Shown here: one piece after another, positions 56,885-64,000 of the stretch
Layout of the letters: every line of letters starts with the position of its first letter
How positions within the stretch are numbered: the first letter of the stretch is position 1
Assembly: GCF_000959365.1 (NCBI RefSeq)
Contig: NZ_CP009555.1
Span: 4,068,036-4,132,035 of the forward strand
Origin: Burkholderia oklahomensis C6786
GTDB taxonomy: Bacteria; Pseudomonadota; Gammaproteobacteria; Burkholderiales; Burkholderiaceae
Reading direction: 5' to 3'
Length of the DNA stretch: 64,000 nucleotides
Notes under the pieces: model-generated
Told to the model about the DNA's origin: nothing
The model's input: the letters and a program-made list of their open reading frames with translations, nothing else
Databases searched by the model: none
Position numbers and translations under genes: made by a program

Positions 56885-57334
56885 TCAGGCCGCCTCCACG
56901 GCGAGCGACTCGAGCGCGGCGCGCAGCGGTTCGGGCAGCGGCGCCGGACGGCGCGTCGCGCGATCGACGTACACGTGCACGAAATGCCCTTGCGCGGCGG
57001 CCGACGTCTCGCCGTCCGCGAAGAGGCCGATCTCGTAGCGCACGCTCGACGAGCCGAGCCGCGCGACCCGCAGTCCCGCCTCGACGCGCTGCGGAAACAC
57101 GAGCGGCGCGAAGTAGTTGCACTGCGTCTCGACGACGAGGCCGATCGTCTCGCCATGCTCGACGTCGAGCACGCCGCGGCGGATCAGGTATTCGTTGACG
57201 ACCGTGTCGAAATAGCTGTAATAGACGACGTTGTTGACGTGCCCATAGACGTCGTTGTCCATCCAGCGCGTCGTGATCGGCAGGAAGTGGCGATAGGCGC
57301 TGCGCGGCAGCGGAACGGGTTTGGCGGCGGACAT
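56885..57334 (-). CDS. acyl-CoA thioesterase, FcbC/YbgC family
   Basis: A 149-residue hotdog thioesterase. The stretch [30 protein letters not shown] carries the D-x-x-G-H-V-N-N motif with catalytic Asp. It sits between an alcohol dehydrogenase and the Liv-type transporter, all on one strand. No strong ribosome-binding site marks ATG 57334 or the longer alternative at 57388. Confidence 0.88.
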   Translation of the reverse strand: MSAAKPVPLPRSAYRHFLPITTRWMDNDVYGHVNNVVYYSYFDTVVNEYLIRRGVLDVEHGETIGLVVETQCNYFAPLVFPQRVEAGLRVARLGSSSVRYEIGLFADGETSAAAQGHFVHVYVDRATRRPAPLPEPLRAALESLAVEAA

Positions 57335-57433
57335 GTCGGCGCGAGGCGAAGAGGCGGTTGCTCGATGGCGGGTGGATGTTGGTTGCATGGCGGGATGCCG
57401 GCGATGCGTTGCGCGACAACCCGCGCCGCGACT

Positions 57434-58582
57434 TCAGAGCGATTCGACGAGCATGCGCCGGTAATCGTCGGCCGACGCGACGCGCGGATTCGTCTTGTGG
57501 CAGTGATCGACGAGCGCGCCTTCGATCACGTGATCGAACGCGCTTTCGTCGACGCCCATCTGCGCGAGGCCCGTCGGCAGGCCGAGGCGCGCGGTCATCT
57601 CGTGCAGCGCCTGCGGCAGGTCCGCGTCGTCGGGCAGGTTCATCACGCGGCGCATCCGCGCATAGCGGCGCTCGGCGACGACGGTCGGCGCGCGCTCGTT
57701 GAAGCGCAGCACGGCGGGCAGCACGACCGCGTTCAGCGTGCCGTGATGCAGCGACGTCCTGCCGTTCACCTTCACGCCGCCGAGCGGATGCGACAGCGAA
57801 TGCACGCAGCCGAGCCCCTTCTGGAACGCCAGCGCGCCCTGCATCGACGCGCTCATCATCGCGAGACGCGCGGCGCGGTCGCTGCCGTCGTGCGTCGCGC
57901 GCTCGATGTGCGCCCATGCGCGTTCGAGGCCGTCGAGCGCGATGCCGTCGGCGGGCGGATTGAACGCCGGCGCGAGGAACGTCTCGATGCAGTGCGCGAT
58001 CGCGTCCATGCCGGTCGCGGCCGTGAGCCCGGGCGGCAGGCCGAGCGTCAGCGACGGATCGCAGATCGCCGCCTTCGGCAGCAGATGCCACGAATGGAAG
58101 CCGAGCTTGCGGCCGTCGGCGAGGATCAGGATCGCGCCGCGCGCGACCTCGCTGCCGGTGCCGGACGTCGTCGGCACCGCGACGAGCGGCGCGACGGCCG
58201 CGGTGATCCTGTCGCTGCCGCCTTCGATCGTCGCGTATTGCGTGAGCGGCAGCGGATGCGTCGCCGCGATCGCGACGCCCTTCGCGAGATCGATCGCCGA
58301 GCCGCCGCCGACCGCGACGAGCCCGTCGCAGCCGTCGTCGCGATAGCGCTGCGCGGCGGCGAGCACGGCCGCCTCGGTCGGATTCGACGGCGTGTCGTCG
58401 AATACCGGCAGCGCGCCGAACCCGAGCGCGTCGAGCGCGCGATCGACGAGCCCCGCCGCCGCGACGCCCTTGTCGGTCACGACGAGCGGGCGCGTGACGC
58501 CGCTCCTCGCGCATTCGGCCGAGAGCATCGCGAGCGCGTCGTCGCCGAGATGGATGTGCGTCAGGTAATGGATGTAGGCCAC
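57434..58582 (-). CDS. iron-containing alcohol dehydrogenase
   Basis: A 382-residue group III alcohol dehydrogenase. It shows the NAD motif VGGGSAIDLAKGVAI, VPTTSGTGSEV, and metal ligands around AHCIETFLAP, VHSLSHPLGG and HHGTLNAVVLP. It starts at GTG 58582 behind GGAGGAG. Substrate is unknown: small alcohol, 4-hydroxybutyrate or maleylacetate-type. It is the first gene of the operon that ends with livF. Confidence 0.9.
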   Translation of the reverse strand: MAYIHYLTHIHLGDDALAMLSAECARSGVTRPLVVTDKGVAAAGLVDRALDALGFGALPVFDDTPSNPTEAAVLAAAQRYRDDGCDGLVAVGGGSAIDLAKGVAIAATHPLPLTQYATIEGGSDRITAAVAPLVAVPTTSGTGSEVARGAILILADGRKLGFHSWHLLPKAAICDPSLTLGLPPGLTAATGMDAIAHCIETFLAPAFNPPADGIALDGLERAWAHIERATHDGSDRAARLAMMSASMQGALAFQKGLGCVHSLSHPLGGVKVNGRTSLHHGTLNAVVLPAVLRFNERAPTVVAERRYARMRRVMNLPDDADLPQALHEMTARLGLPTGLAQMGVDESAFDHVIEGALVDHCHKTNPRVASADDYRRMLVESL

Positions 58583-58795
58583 GGGAAGTCTCCTCCGATC
58601 GTGCTCGTTCGAATCGTCAGGCGGCGTGCGAACGCGCGGCCGACGCGCCGCCCGACGCTGGACAAGCGGCCGCGGTCCGGGCGAACATGCGACGCCGGGC
58701 GCGGCGCAGCGGGCGTGCCGCACAGAAAAGCATAGATCGCGGCAAATTCCAAGAGGCGCGGCGCACGGGTATTTTCATATTGACGAGGAAACATC

Positions 58796-59131
58796 ATGGC
58801 AGATCCGCAGCTCATCACGACCGCTTTCGACATTCCGGGCTACCGGATCGAACGCTCGCTCGGCGTCGCGCGCGGCATCGTCGTGCGTTCGCGCTCGATC
58901 GTCGGCACGTTCGGCGCATCGATTCAAACGCTGTTCGGCGGCAACATCTCGCTCTACACGTCGCTGTGCGAGCGTGCGCGGCAGGATGCTTACGAGCGGA
59001 TGGTCGAACAGGCGACGCAGATGGGCGGCAACGCGATCATCGGAATGCGCTACGACGCGACCGAGATCGCATCGGGCGTGACCGAAGTGCTGTGCTACGG
59101 CACCGCGGCGCAGGCGGTGCGCGCCGGCTGA
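58796..59131 (+). CDS. YbjQ family protein (UPF0145)
   Basis: A 111-residue cytosolic protein of the YbjQ/DUF74 'heavy-metal-binding' fold ([48 protein letters not shown]). The family forms pentameric or oligomeric rings of unknown function; metal binding is a label rather than proven. GAGGAAA lies before the ATG. Confidence 0.92.
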   Translation: MADPQLITTAFDIPGYRIERSLGVARGIVVRSRSIVGTFGASIQTLFGGNISLYTSLCERARQDAYERMVEQATQMGGNAIIGMRYDATEIASGVTEVLCYGTAAQAVRAG

Positions 59132-59140
59132 TGCCGCCCG

Positions 59141-59170
59141 GCCGCGGGCCGCGCCGGCGCGGCCCGCGGC
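59141..59170. terminator. perfect 30-bp palindrome between convergent genes
   Basis: The 15-nt halves are exact reverse complements, giving a 13-bp stem with a 4-nt loop. It lies between the YbjQ-like gene end (59131) and the NUDIX gene end (59179). No long T-run follows on either strand, yet its position fits a bidirectional terminator. Confidence 0.6.
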
Positions 59171-59178
59171 TTCGCGCC

Positions 59179-59715
59179 CTATTGACCGGGGAAGTCGACG
59201 AATTCGAAGTCGAGGCCGCGCGCGCGCATCCAGTCGGCGAGCGCCTGGCCCGTGCCGGCGCGCCACGGGCGCAGCCTCGGCGGCTCGACGAGCCGGTATT
59301 CGAGCAACTCCGGCGACAATCGAATCGTCCCGTTCGCGCGGACGTGGTATGCGACGATCAATTCGTTCTTGCGGATGAATTCGTAGACGCCGACGAGCTT
59401 CACCGATTCGGCGTCGAGCGCCGTCTCCTCGCGCACTTCGCGGGCGATCCCCGCCTCGGGCGTTTCGCCATGTTCGAGAAAGCCGGTGATGAGCGCGAAC
59501 ACGCCTTCGGGCCACGCGGCGTTGCGCGCGAGGAGGATCTTGCCTTCGTACTCGACGATCGCGGCGACGACGGGGATCGGGTTGTTCCAATGGACGTAGC
59601 CGCAGGTTTCGTCGGGACACGCGCGGCGCACGCGGCCGCCCTCCTCGACGGGATCGGCGCGCACGGCGAGCGCGCGCGCGCAGCGTGGACAGAATTGGTA
59701 GTCTGCGGTGGTCAT
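59179..59715 (-). CDS. NUDIX hydrolase with N-terminal zinc ribbon
   Basis: A 178-residue hydrolase related to NudC. Residues 9-42 hold a zinc ribbon (CPRC and CPDETC). The Nudix box is GFLEHGETPEAGIAREVREE, with the final conserved Gly replaced by Ala. It would cleave a nucleoside diphosphate linked to another group, perhaps NADH or NAD-capped RNA. Start MTTADYQF chosen; upstream extension is poor. Confidence 0.9.
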   Translation of the reverse strand: MTTADYQFCPRCARALAVRADPVEEGGRVRRACPDETCGYVHWNNPIPVVAAIVEYEGKILLARNAAWPEGVFALITGFLEHGETPEAGIAREVREETALDAESVKLVGVYEFIRKNELIVAYHVRANGTIRLSPELLEYRLVEPPRLRPWRAGTGQALADWMRARGLDFEFVDFPGQ

Positions 59716-60308
59716 CGTGGGGGATGGGCGGGCGGCTTTGCTCGTTCGCTCGAATGCGTCGGATGCCGCGGGCGAGTCTTGCCGTTCGCTCGTATCGGGA
59801 AAGCCCCATTCTAACGAGTTTGGGCGGCGGGCCATCGCGGGATCGACATGCGGCGCTCCGTCGACTCGGCCATTCGAGGATGCCCCGATGCGGGCCGGGC
59901 GAGCGCTCCGCCAACCTCTCGGCCTCACCGGCCGAATGACCGACTGGACGCATGCCGACCGCCCTGATGCGCCCCCGACGCCGATTTCCGGCATCCTCCC
60001 GAGCGGCCGCGCGAAGCGCCCGATCCGGTTCCGCAAAAAAAACGCCGCCGCCGCGAATTCGAGGTGCCGCTGGCAGCCGCCGACTTCGCCGGCATCGGGA
60101 ACCCGGGCGATCTGACGAGCCGCATCAACGCAGCCGTCTCGCGGCTCGACGGTCAGGACGCGTCAATGCGTGAAGCGCCCGCGGCGCGAACTCATCCGGC
60201 GTGACGGCGACAATCGCGAGCACCGGGTCCGTCGCACGGCACCGGGGCCCGGCAACGCTTCGGCGCGCCTCGCGGCTTCCGCTCCCCGAGCCGTTCGCAC
60301 CCGGCGGC
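59716..60308. other. 593-bp intergenic region with an ACP-like fragment
   Basis: No full gene seen. On the plus strand, the frame read from 59968 to the stop at 60204 contains EFEVPLAAADFAGIGNPG and then DLTSRINAAVSRLDG, which resembles the C-terminal helices of an acyl carrier domain. There is no start codon, no Ser-attachment motif (D-S-L) and a run of eight A at 60035-60042 precedes it. It may be a decayed gene end or chance. Confidence 0.3.
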
Positions 60309-61859
60309 TCATCTCAGCCTGACCGACACGAACTTGCGCTCCCCGCCCCGCTGGATCAGCACCGCCACCACCTTCCCCGCCTTCGCCTCCAACGCCGGCA
60401 CCATGTCCGGCGTCTCGATCAGCGTGTCGTTGAACTCCAGCACGACGTCGCCCGGCTGGATGCCCGCACCCGCCGCCGGCCCGCGCACCGCGTCGACCAC
60501 CATGCCGACCGGCAGCCCGGTCGAACGGCGCTCGTCGTCCGTCAGCGGATGCATCGTCAGACCCAGGCGGTCCGCGCCGCCGACTTCGCTCCGACCGACG
60601 CTCGCACTCCCCGACGACGTCCCGGCCACCGTTCCCGCGGCCGCGCCCGGCCCGAGCATCAACGTCATCGGCGCCCGGTTGCGCAGCAGCGTGAGCGTCG
60701 TGTTCGTCCCGGGCGGCAGCGCGGCCACATCGCCGGCGAGTTCGGCCGAGCGGCCGATCGGCTTGTCGCCGATCCGCACGATCACGTCGCCCGGCTGCAG
60801 GCCGATCGCGGCGGCGGGCGATCCCGGCTCGACCGCGTTGACGAGCGCGCCCGCCGAACGCGGCAAGCCGAACGCGGCCGCGAGCCCCGGCCCGACGTCC
60901 TGCACGTCGACGCCGAGCCCGCCCGGAGCCGCCGCGCGCTGCGCCTGCTGAGTCTGCTGAGTCTGCTGTGCCTGTTGCCGCGCTTGCTGCCGCGCTTGTT
61001 GTTGCGCCTGCAGCACCTGCGTGCGCACCTTCGCCGCCAGATTGATCGGGATCGCAAAAGTCACGCCCGGATAGCGGTCGCCGCCCGCATAGATCTGCAC
61101 GTCGATGCCGATCACCTCGCCCGCGCGGTTGAACACCGGGCCGCCCGAGTTGTCGAGATTGCCGGTCACGTCGGTCTGGAAGAACGGGAAGCTGCCGCCG
61201 TCGGGCAGCGTGCGCGACGTCGCGCTGACGATGCCCGTCGTCACCGTGTTCGCCGAGCCGTCTGGCGTGCCGATCGTCAGCACCGGCTCGCCGACGCGCA
61301 CCCGCGACGAGTCGCCGAGCCTCACCGTCGGCAGCTTCGTCGCATCGACCTGAAGGACGGCGACGTCGCTCTGATCGTCGACCGCCAACACCCGCGCGTT
61401 GAACTCGCGTCGATCGATCAGCCGGACCGTCACCTCGGAGGCCTGGCCGACCACGTAGGCGGTCGTCAGGATGAGACCGTCGGCGCTGACGATGAAACCG
61501 GACCCGGCGCCTGCCATCGCGCGCGGCGCGCTGTCCTGCGACGTCGGCGGCTGCGGCACGCCCAGCTTGAAGTACGCGGAGAACGGATCGTCGGGATCGA
61601 GGGCCTCGAGGCCGGATGCCGACATTTGCGGCTCCGGCGCGGCCACGCTGACGCTCACGACGGCGGGCCCGTATCGCTCGACGAGCGTGGGGAAATCGAT
61701 CGGCCCCGCCGGACCGATCTGCGCGATGCGCTTCGCCTTCACAGGCTGCGGCAGGGTGCCTGCTGCGGTCGACGTCGGCTGCAGGCAGGCATAGCCGGCA
61801 AGCACCACCCCGATCGCCGCAGCGTGAACCAAGGTGCGGCCAAGCGTTTGACGAGACAC
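60309..61859 (-). CDS. HtrA/DegP-like protein with degenerate catalytic triad
   Basis: A 516-residue exported protein of the Do/HtrA family: signal peptide (residues 1-33), trypsin-like domain (about 55-280), Gln-rich linker (284-308), PDZ1 (about 315-405) and PDZ2 (about 430-515). The triad is broken. The His site reads LTTAYVV, with Tyr 135 for the usual His; Asp 165 (DDQSDVAVL) and Ser 238 (DNSGGP) remain, but the oxyanion Gly before Asn is Asp 236. It starts at GTG 61859 behind GGAGG. The protein is therefore likely a chaperone or inactive regulator. The gene is intact and probably expressed. Confidence 0.88.
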   Translation of the reverse strand: MSRQTLGRTLVHAAAIGVVLAGYACLQPTSTAAGTLPQPVKAKRIAQIGPAGPIDFPTLVERYGPAVVSVSVAAPEPQMSASGLEALDPDDPFSAYFKLGVPQPPTSQDSAPRAMAGAGSGFIVSADGLILTTAYVVGQASEVTVRLIDRREFNARVLAVDDQSDVAVLQVDATKLPTVRLGDSSRVRVGEPVLTIGTPDGSANTVTTGIVSATSRTLPDGGSFPFFQTDVTGNLDNSGGPVFNRAGEVIGIDVQIYAGGDRYPGVTFAIPINLAAKVRTQVLQAQQQARQQARQQAQQTQQTQQAQRAAAPGGLGVDVQDVGPGLAAAFGLPRSAGALVNAVEPGSPAAAIGLQPGDVIVRIGDKPIGRSAELAGDVAALPPGTNTTLTLLRNRAPMTLMLGPGAAAGTVAGTSSGSASVGRSEVGGADRLGLTMHPLTDDERRSTGLPVGMVVDAVRGPAAGAGIQPGDVVLEFNDTLIETPDMVPALEAKAGKVVAVLIQRGGERKFVSVRLR

Positions 61860-62458
61860 AGTGCACCTCCAAGGCAGTCGTTATGCCAGGGGCCCAGTGC
61901 GCGGCGCGCAAAGGACTAGCAAGCACTGATGAATCGATTATTGCATAGCGGCCGACGGCTGTGAGTCGGTGTTTGCACGAAAGCTTGCTGCCGAGCGTGC
62001 GGCTGCTGATCGACTATCTCGCCGCAAACGTTCAGAAGGAGCCGTAAGTCGGCCACGCTCGCCGGCGATGCGCGCAGCCGTAGTTGCACTCGGGCGGCGC
62101 GCGTCCGGCTGAGGCGGGGCACACGCTGAACGCCGGTGCAGGCCAGGCTCGAGTCGGCTCGGGATGGGAAAAGAGAAAAATGGCGGCGCGCGCTTGGCGG
62201 CGGCGCACCCGCCACGAGAGCGGCAATCGGCCGTCGCGCGGACGGCGCGTCGGCTTGCCCGGGCACGGAACACGACTCGCACCGGCGATGTCGTCGCAAT
62301 GCGAAGGCGCGAAGGCGCGAAGGCGCGAAGGCGCGAAGGCGCGAATGTACCAATGTACCAATGTACCAATGTACGAAGGCACGAAGGTGCGAAGGCACGA
62401 ACGCCAGGAACGCCCGCAATGCCCGCGCGGCTTCGCGGCGCGGCCGCCGTTCGAGCCC
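61860..62458. other. intergenic region with an octamer tandem array
   Basis: A 599-bp region between the HtrA-like gene and the MFS gene. It contains the octamer array 62301-62404 and no gene I can support. Several frames on both strands stay open across it because the array and surroundings are GC-rich. Confidence 0.45.
62301..62404. repeat. octanucleotide tandem array (13 units)
   Basis: Thirteen consecutive 8-bp units: five perfect GCGAAGGC, one GCGAATGT, three ACCAATGT and four variant units (ACGAAGGC, ACGAAGGT, GCGAAGGC, ACGAACGC). The mixture of two related unit types indicates unequal crossing-over or slippage and makes it a likely VNTR. Confidence 0.93.
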
Positions 62459-64000
62459 TCACGCGTCGCCGCTGCCGTCTTTCGCCGCACGCAGTGCGAC
62501 GGCCGTGAACCCCGCCGCCCCGACGGCCAACACGGCCGACGCGAGCCACAGCGCCGGCGAAAACGATCCGGCATGCGCGGCGAGCGGCGCGGCCGCCAGC
62601 GGCCCGACGATCTGGCCGACGCCGTACGACGCGGTCGCATAGCCCATCAGGCCCGCCGCGCGTTCACCGCGCAGGCGGCGCGCTTCGCGCATCGCGAACA
62701 GCGTGATCGCAGTGAACGGCAAGCCGACGAGCGCGCTGCCGAGCGCAAATCCGGGCGCCGTCGGCCAGACGATGCCGAGCGCGACGCCGACCGCCTGCAC
62801 CGCGCAGCAGACCGCGAGCAACAGCCGGTTGTCCCAGCGGCTCGGCAGCCTCGCGCCGAGCAGCGCACCGACGATCAACGCCGCGCCGAACATCGGCCAG
62901 AACAGATCGGGCCACGGCGAGCGCGCGGGCAGCGCGGCGCGGGCGATCACGGGCAGGAAGGTCGCCGTGATGATGTAGCCGAAGCCAGGCAGCCCGTAGA
63001 GGAGCACGAGCCAGAACGCGTCGCGTCGGGCGGCGGCGGGCGATGCGTTCGGCGTGCTTCCGGTCGATGCCGCAACCACTTCCCGCGGGCCGGCGATGTT
63101 CGCGGACGTGAAATTTTTCGCGGATATCGCTGTCGCCGCGTTGGTCGCGTTGGTCGCGTTGGTCGCGTTGGTCGCGTTGGTCGCGTTGGTCGCGTTGGTC
63201 GCGTTGGTCGCGTTGGTCGCGTTGGTCGCGTTGGTCGCGTTGGTCGCGTTGGTCGCGTTGGTCGCGTTGGTCGCGTTGGTCGCGTTGGTCGCGTTGGTCG
63301 CGTTGGTCGCGTTGGTCGCGTTGGTCGCGTTGGTCGCGTTGGTCGCGTTGGTCGCGTTGGTCGCGTTGGTCGCGTTGGTCGCGTTGGTCGCGTTGGTCGC
63401 GTTGGTCGCGTTGGTCGCGTTGGTCGCGTTGGTCGCGTTGGTCGCGTTGGTCGCGTTGGTCGCGTTGGTCGCGTTGGTCGCGTTGGTCGCGTTGGTCGCG
63501 TTGGTCGCGTCGGTCGCGTCGGTCGCTCCGGCCAACCCGATCGCGCGCCCCGCCTCGGCCCGGCCGCTCGCGCCCGCATCAGCCGCCGTGCCGGCTCCGC
63601 CGCCGGCATGCTCCGCGCCGTCGCGAGAACGCCCGCCGCCCGCGTCGCGCACCGGCTCGCGCGCCGTCGTCCCGAACGCGCGCCACACCACCGCCGACAG
63701 CACCGCCGACGCCGCCGCGAATCCGATCCATCCGAGCGCCGCGCGCTGCCCCGCCAACGCGGAGCCGATCAGCCCAGTCACGACGATCCCGCCCCCCGGC
63801 CCGGTGTAGATCACGCCGCCCCACGCGAGGGCGCCGTGCTCGGCGACGCGCCGCAGCCCCCATTGCGACGCGAACACGAACGTCCATGCGCTGACCGCGC
63901 CGCCGACGAAGCGCACGAGCGCCCACACCCAGAACGGGCTCGCGATGCCCATCGCGAGCGTCAGCGCGACCGTCGCCGCGAGCCCGTAGCGCACCATCCG
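62459..64000 (-). CDS. MFS transporter, YbfB/YjiJ family, with (Ala-Thr-Asn)n loop (5' end outside window)
   Basis: An MFS permease of at least 513 residues; its N-terminus lies past the right edge. Before the repeat are about four helices (YGLAATVALTLAMGIASPFWVW onward), after it another six (DAFWLVLLYGLPGFGYIITATFLP...). The YbfB/YjiJ-type motif GLPGFGYIITATFLPV and ATASYGVGQIVGP support the family. Between the halves, in the cytoplasmic loop, is a low-complexity stretch with two Ala-Thr-Asp and 41 Ala-Thr-Asn repeats. Substrate is unknown. Confidence 0.88.
   Translation of the reverse strand, partial: RMVRYGLAATVALTLAMGIASPFWVWALVRFVGGAVSAWTFVFASQWGLRRVAEHGALAWGGVIYTGPGGGIVVTGLIGSALAGQRAALGWIGFAAASAVLSAVVWRAFGTTAREPVRDAGGGRSRDGAEHAGGGAGTAADAGASGRAEAGRAIGLAGATDATDATNATNATNATNATNATNATNATNATNATNATNATNATNATNATNATNATNATNATNATNATNATNATNATNATNATNATNATNATNATNATNATNATNATNATNATNATNATNATNATNATNAATAISAKNFTSANIAGPREVVAASTGSTPNASPAAARRDAFWLVLLYGLPGFGYIITATFLPVIARAALPARSPWPDLFWPMFGAALIVGALLGARLPSRWDNRLLLAVCCAVQAVGVALGIVWPTAPGFALGSALVGLPFTAITLFAMREARRLRGERAAGLMGYATASYGVGQIVGPLAAAPLAAHAGSFSPALWLASAVLAVGAAGFTAVALRAAKDGSGDA
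63138..63524. repeat. 9-bp tandem repeat, 43 units (VNTR)
   Basis: Forty-one perfect copies of GCGTTGGTC (63138-63506) followed by two copies of GCGTCGGTC. The unit keeps the reading frame and encodes Ala-Thr-Asn/Asp in the MFS loop. No spacers are present, so it is not a CRISPR. Confidence 0.97.

Noticed and set aside
62136..62642. Open frames on both strands across the octamer array
   Set aside because: All frames remain open because the array lacks stops; none has a good start context, conserved domain or coding-type third position pattern.
63138..63524. CRISPR-like array
   Set aside because: Units are 9 bp, perfect and adjacent with no spacers, so this is a minisatellite, not CRISPR.
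63054..63809. Plus-strand frame with a long Ala-Leu-Val repeat
   Set aside because: It is the complement of the in-frame Ala-Thr-Asn repeat of the MFS gene. It has no ribosome-binding site, and the flanking parts look like the reverse of known transporter helices.

Overview
The window is high-GC, densely packed chromosomal DNA with GC-ending codons throughout. Gene content (ETF-ubiquinone oxidoreductase, a LplT-PlsC fusion, an AaeXAB-type aromatic acid exporter, a bacterial myo-inositol cluster with an IolC-DUF2090 fusion, a YihY membrane protein) points to a betaproteobacterium of the genus Burkholderia, most likely the B. pseudomallei/thailandensis group. That assignment comes from recognising protein sequences, not from a search. 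I see no phage, insertion sequence, CRISPR array, rRNA or tRNA; nearly everything is core or stable accessory chromosome.

Layout. 1-1.7 kb: succinyl-CoA:3-ketoacid CoA-transferase (scoA, partial scoB), with a PAS-LuxR regulator facing away. 1.7-3.8 kb: an AT-rich leader and a secreted glycoside hydrolase of clan GH-A, compositionally unlike its surroundings. 3.8-7.1 kb: thioesterase and SDR, then ETF-QO, ending in a bidirectional terminator shared with aroC. 7.1-16.8 kb: housekeeping and envelope genes (aroC, LplT-PlsC fusion, CBS protein, Mpo1-like, YihY, WrbA, DUF2069, D-2-hydroxyacid dehydrogenase, metallophosphoesterase). 16.9-23.1 kb: a LysR regulator divergent from an exporter operon (outer-membrane factor, FUSC pump, DUF1656 protein, HlyD adaptor), with a LysR-like operator between them. 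23.4-30.3 kb: a chemotaxis receptor, a Fsr-like MFS pump, mtnN and uvrD. 30.3-34.2 kb: valS and galU.

34.2-39.5 kb: a response regulator, a LysM-FecR periplasmic protein and a CHASE2 histidine kinase in one tight operon, followed by a lipoprotein. 39.7-40.7 kb: a small hypothetical protein and TusA. 40.8-52.8 kb: a myo-inositol catabolic and uptake locus: an RpiR regulator and two Gfo/Idh dehydrogenases on one strand, and an ABC transporter plus iolC(J), iolD, iolE and iolB on the other. 53.1-58.6 kb: a compact operon of iron alcohol dehydrogenase, thioesterase and a branched-chain-type ABC transporter (LivH, a LivM-LivG fusion and a LivF whose Walker-A lysine is arginine), without a binding protein. 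58.8-64 kb: YbjQ-like protein, NUDIX hydrolase, an HtrA/DegP-like protein that has lost its catalytic histidine, an octamer tandem-repeat array, and an MFS transporter whose central loop carries 41 perfect copies of a 9-bp repeat.

The points most worth following are the apparently dead HtrA homologue, the (Ala-Thr-Asn)n expansion in the MFS transporter, the RR/LysM-FecR/CHASE2-kinase signalling unit, and the unusual Liv-type transporter.
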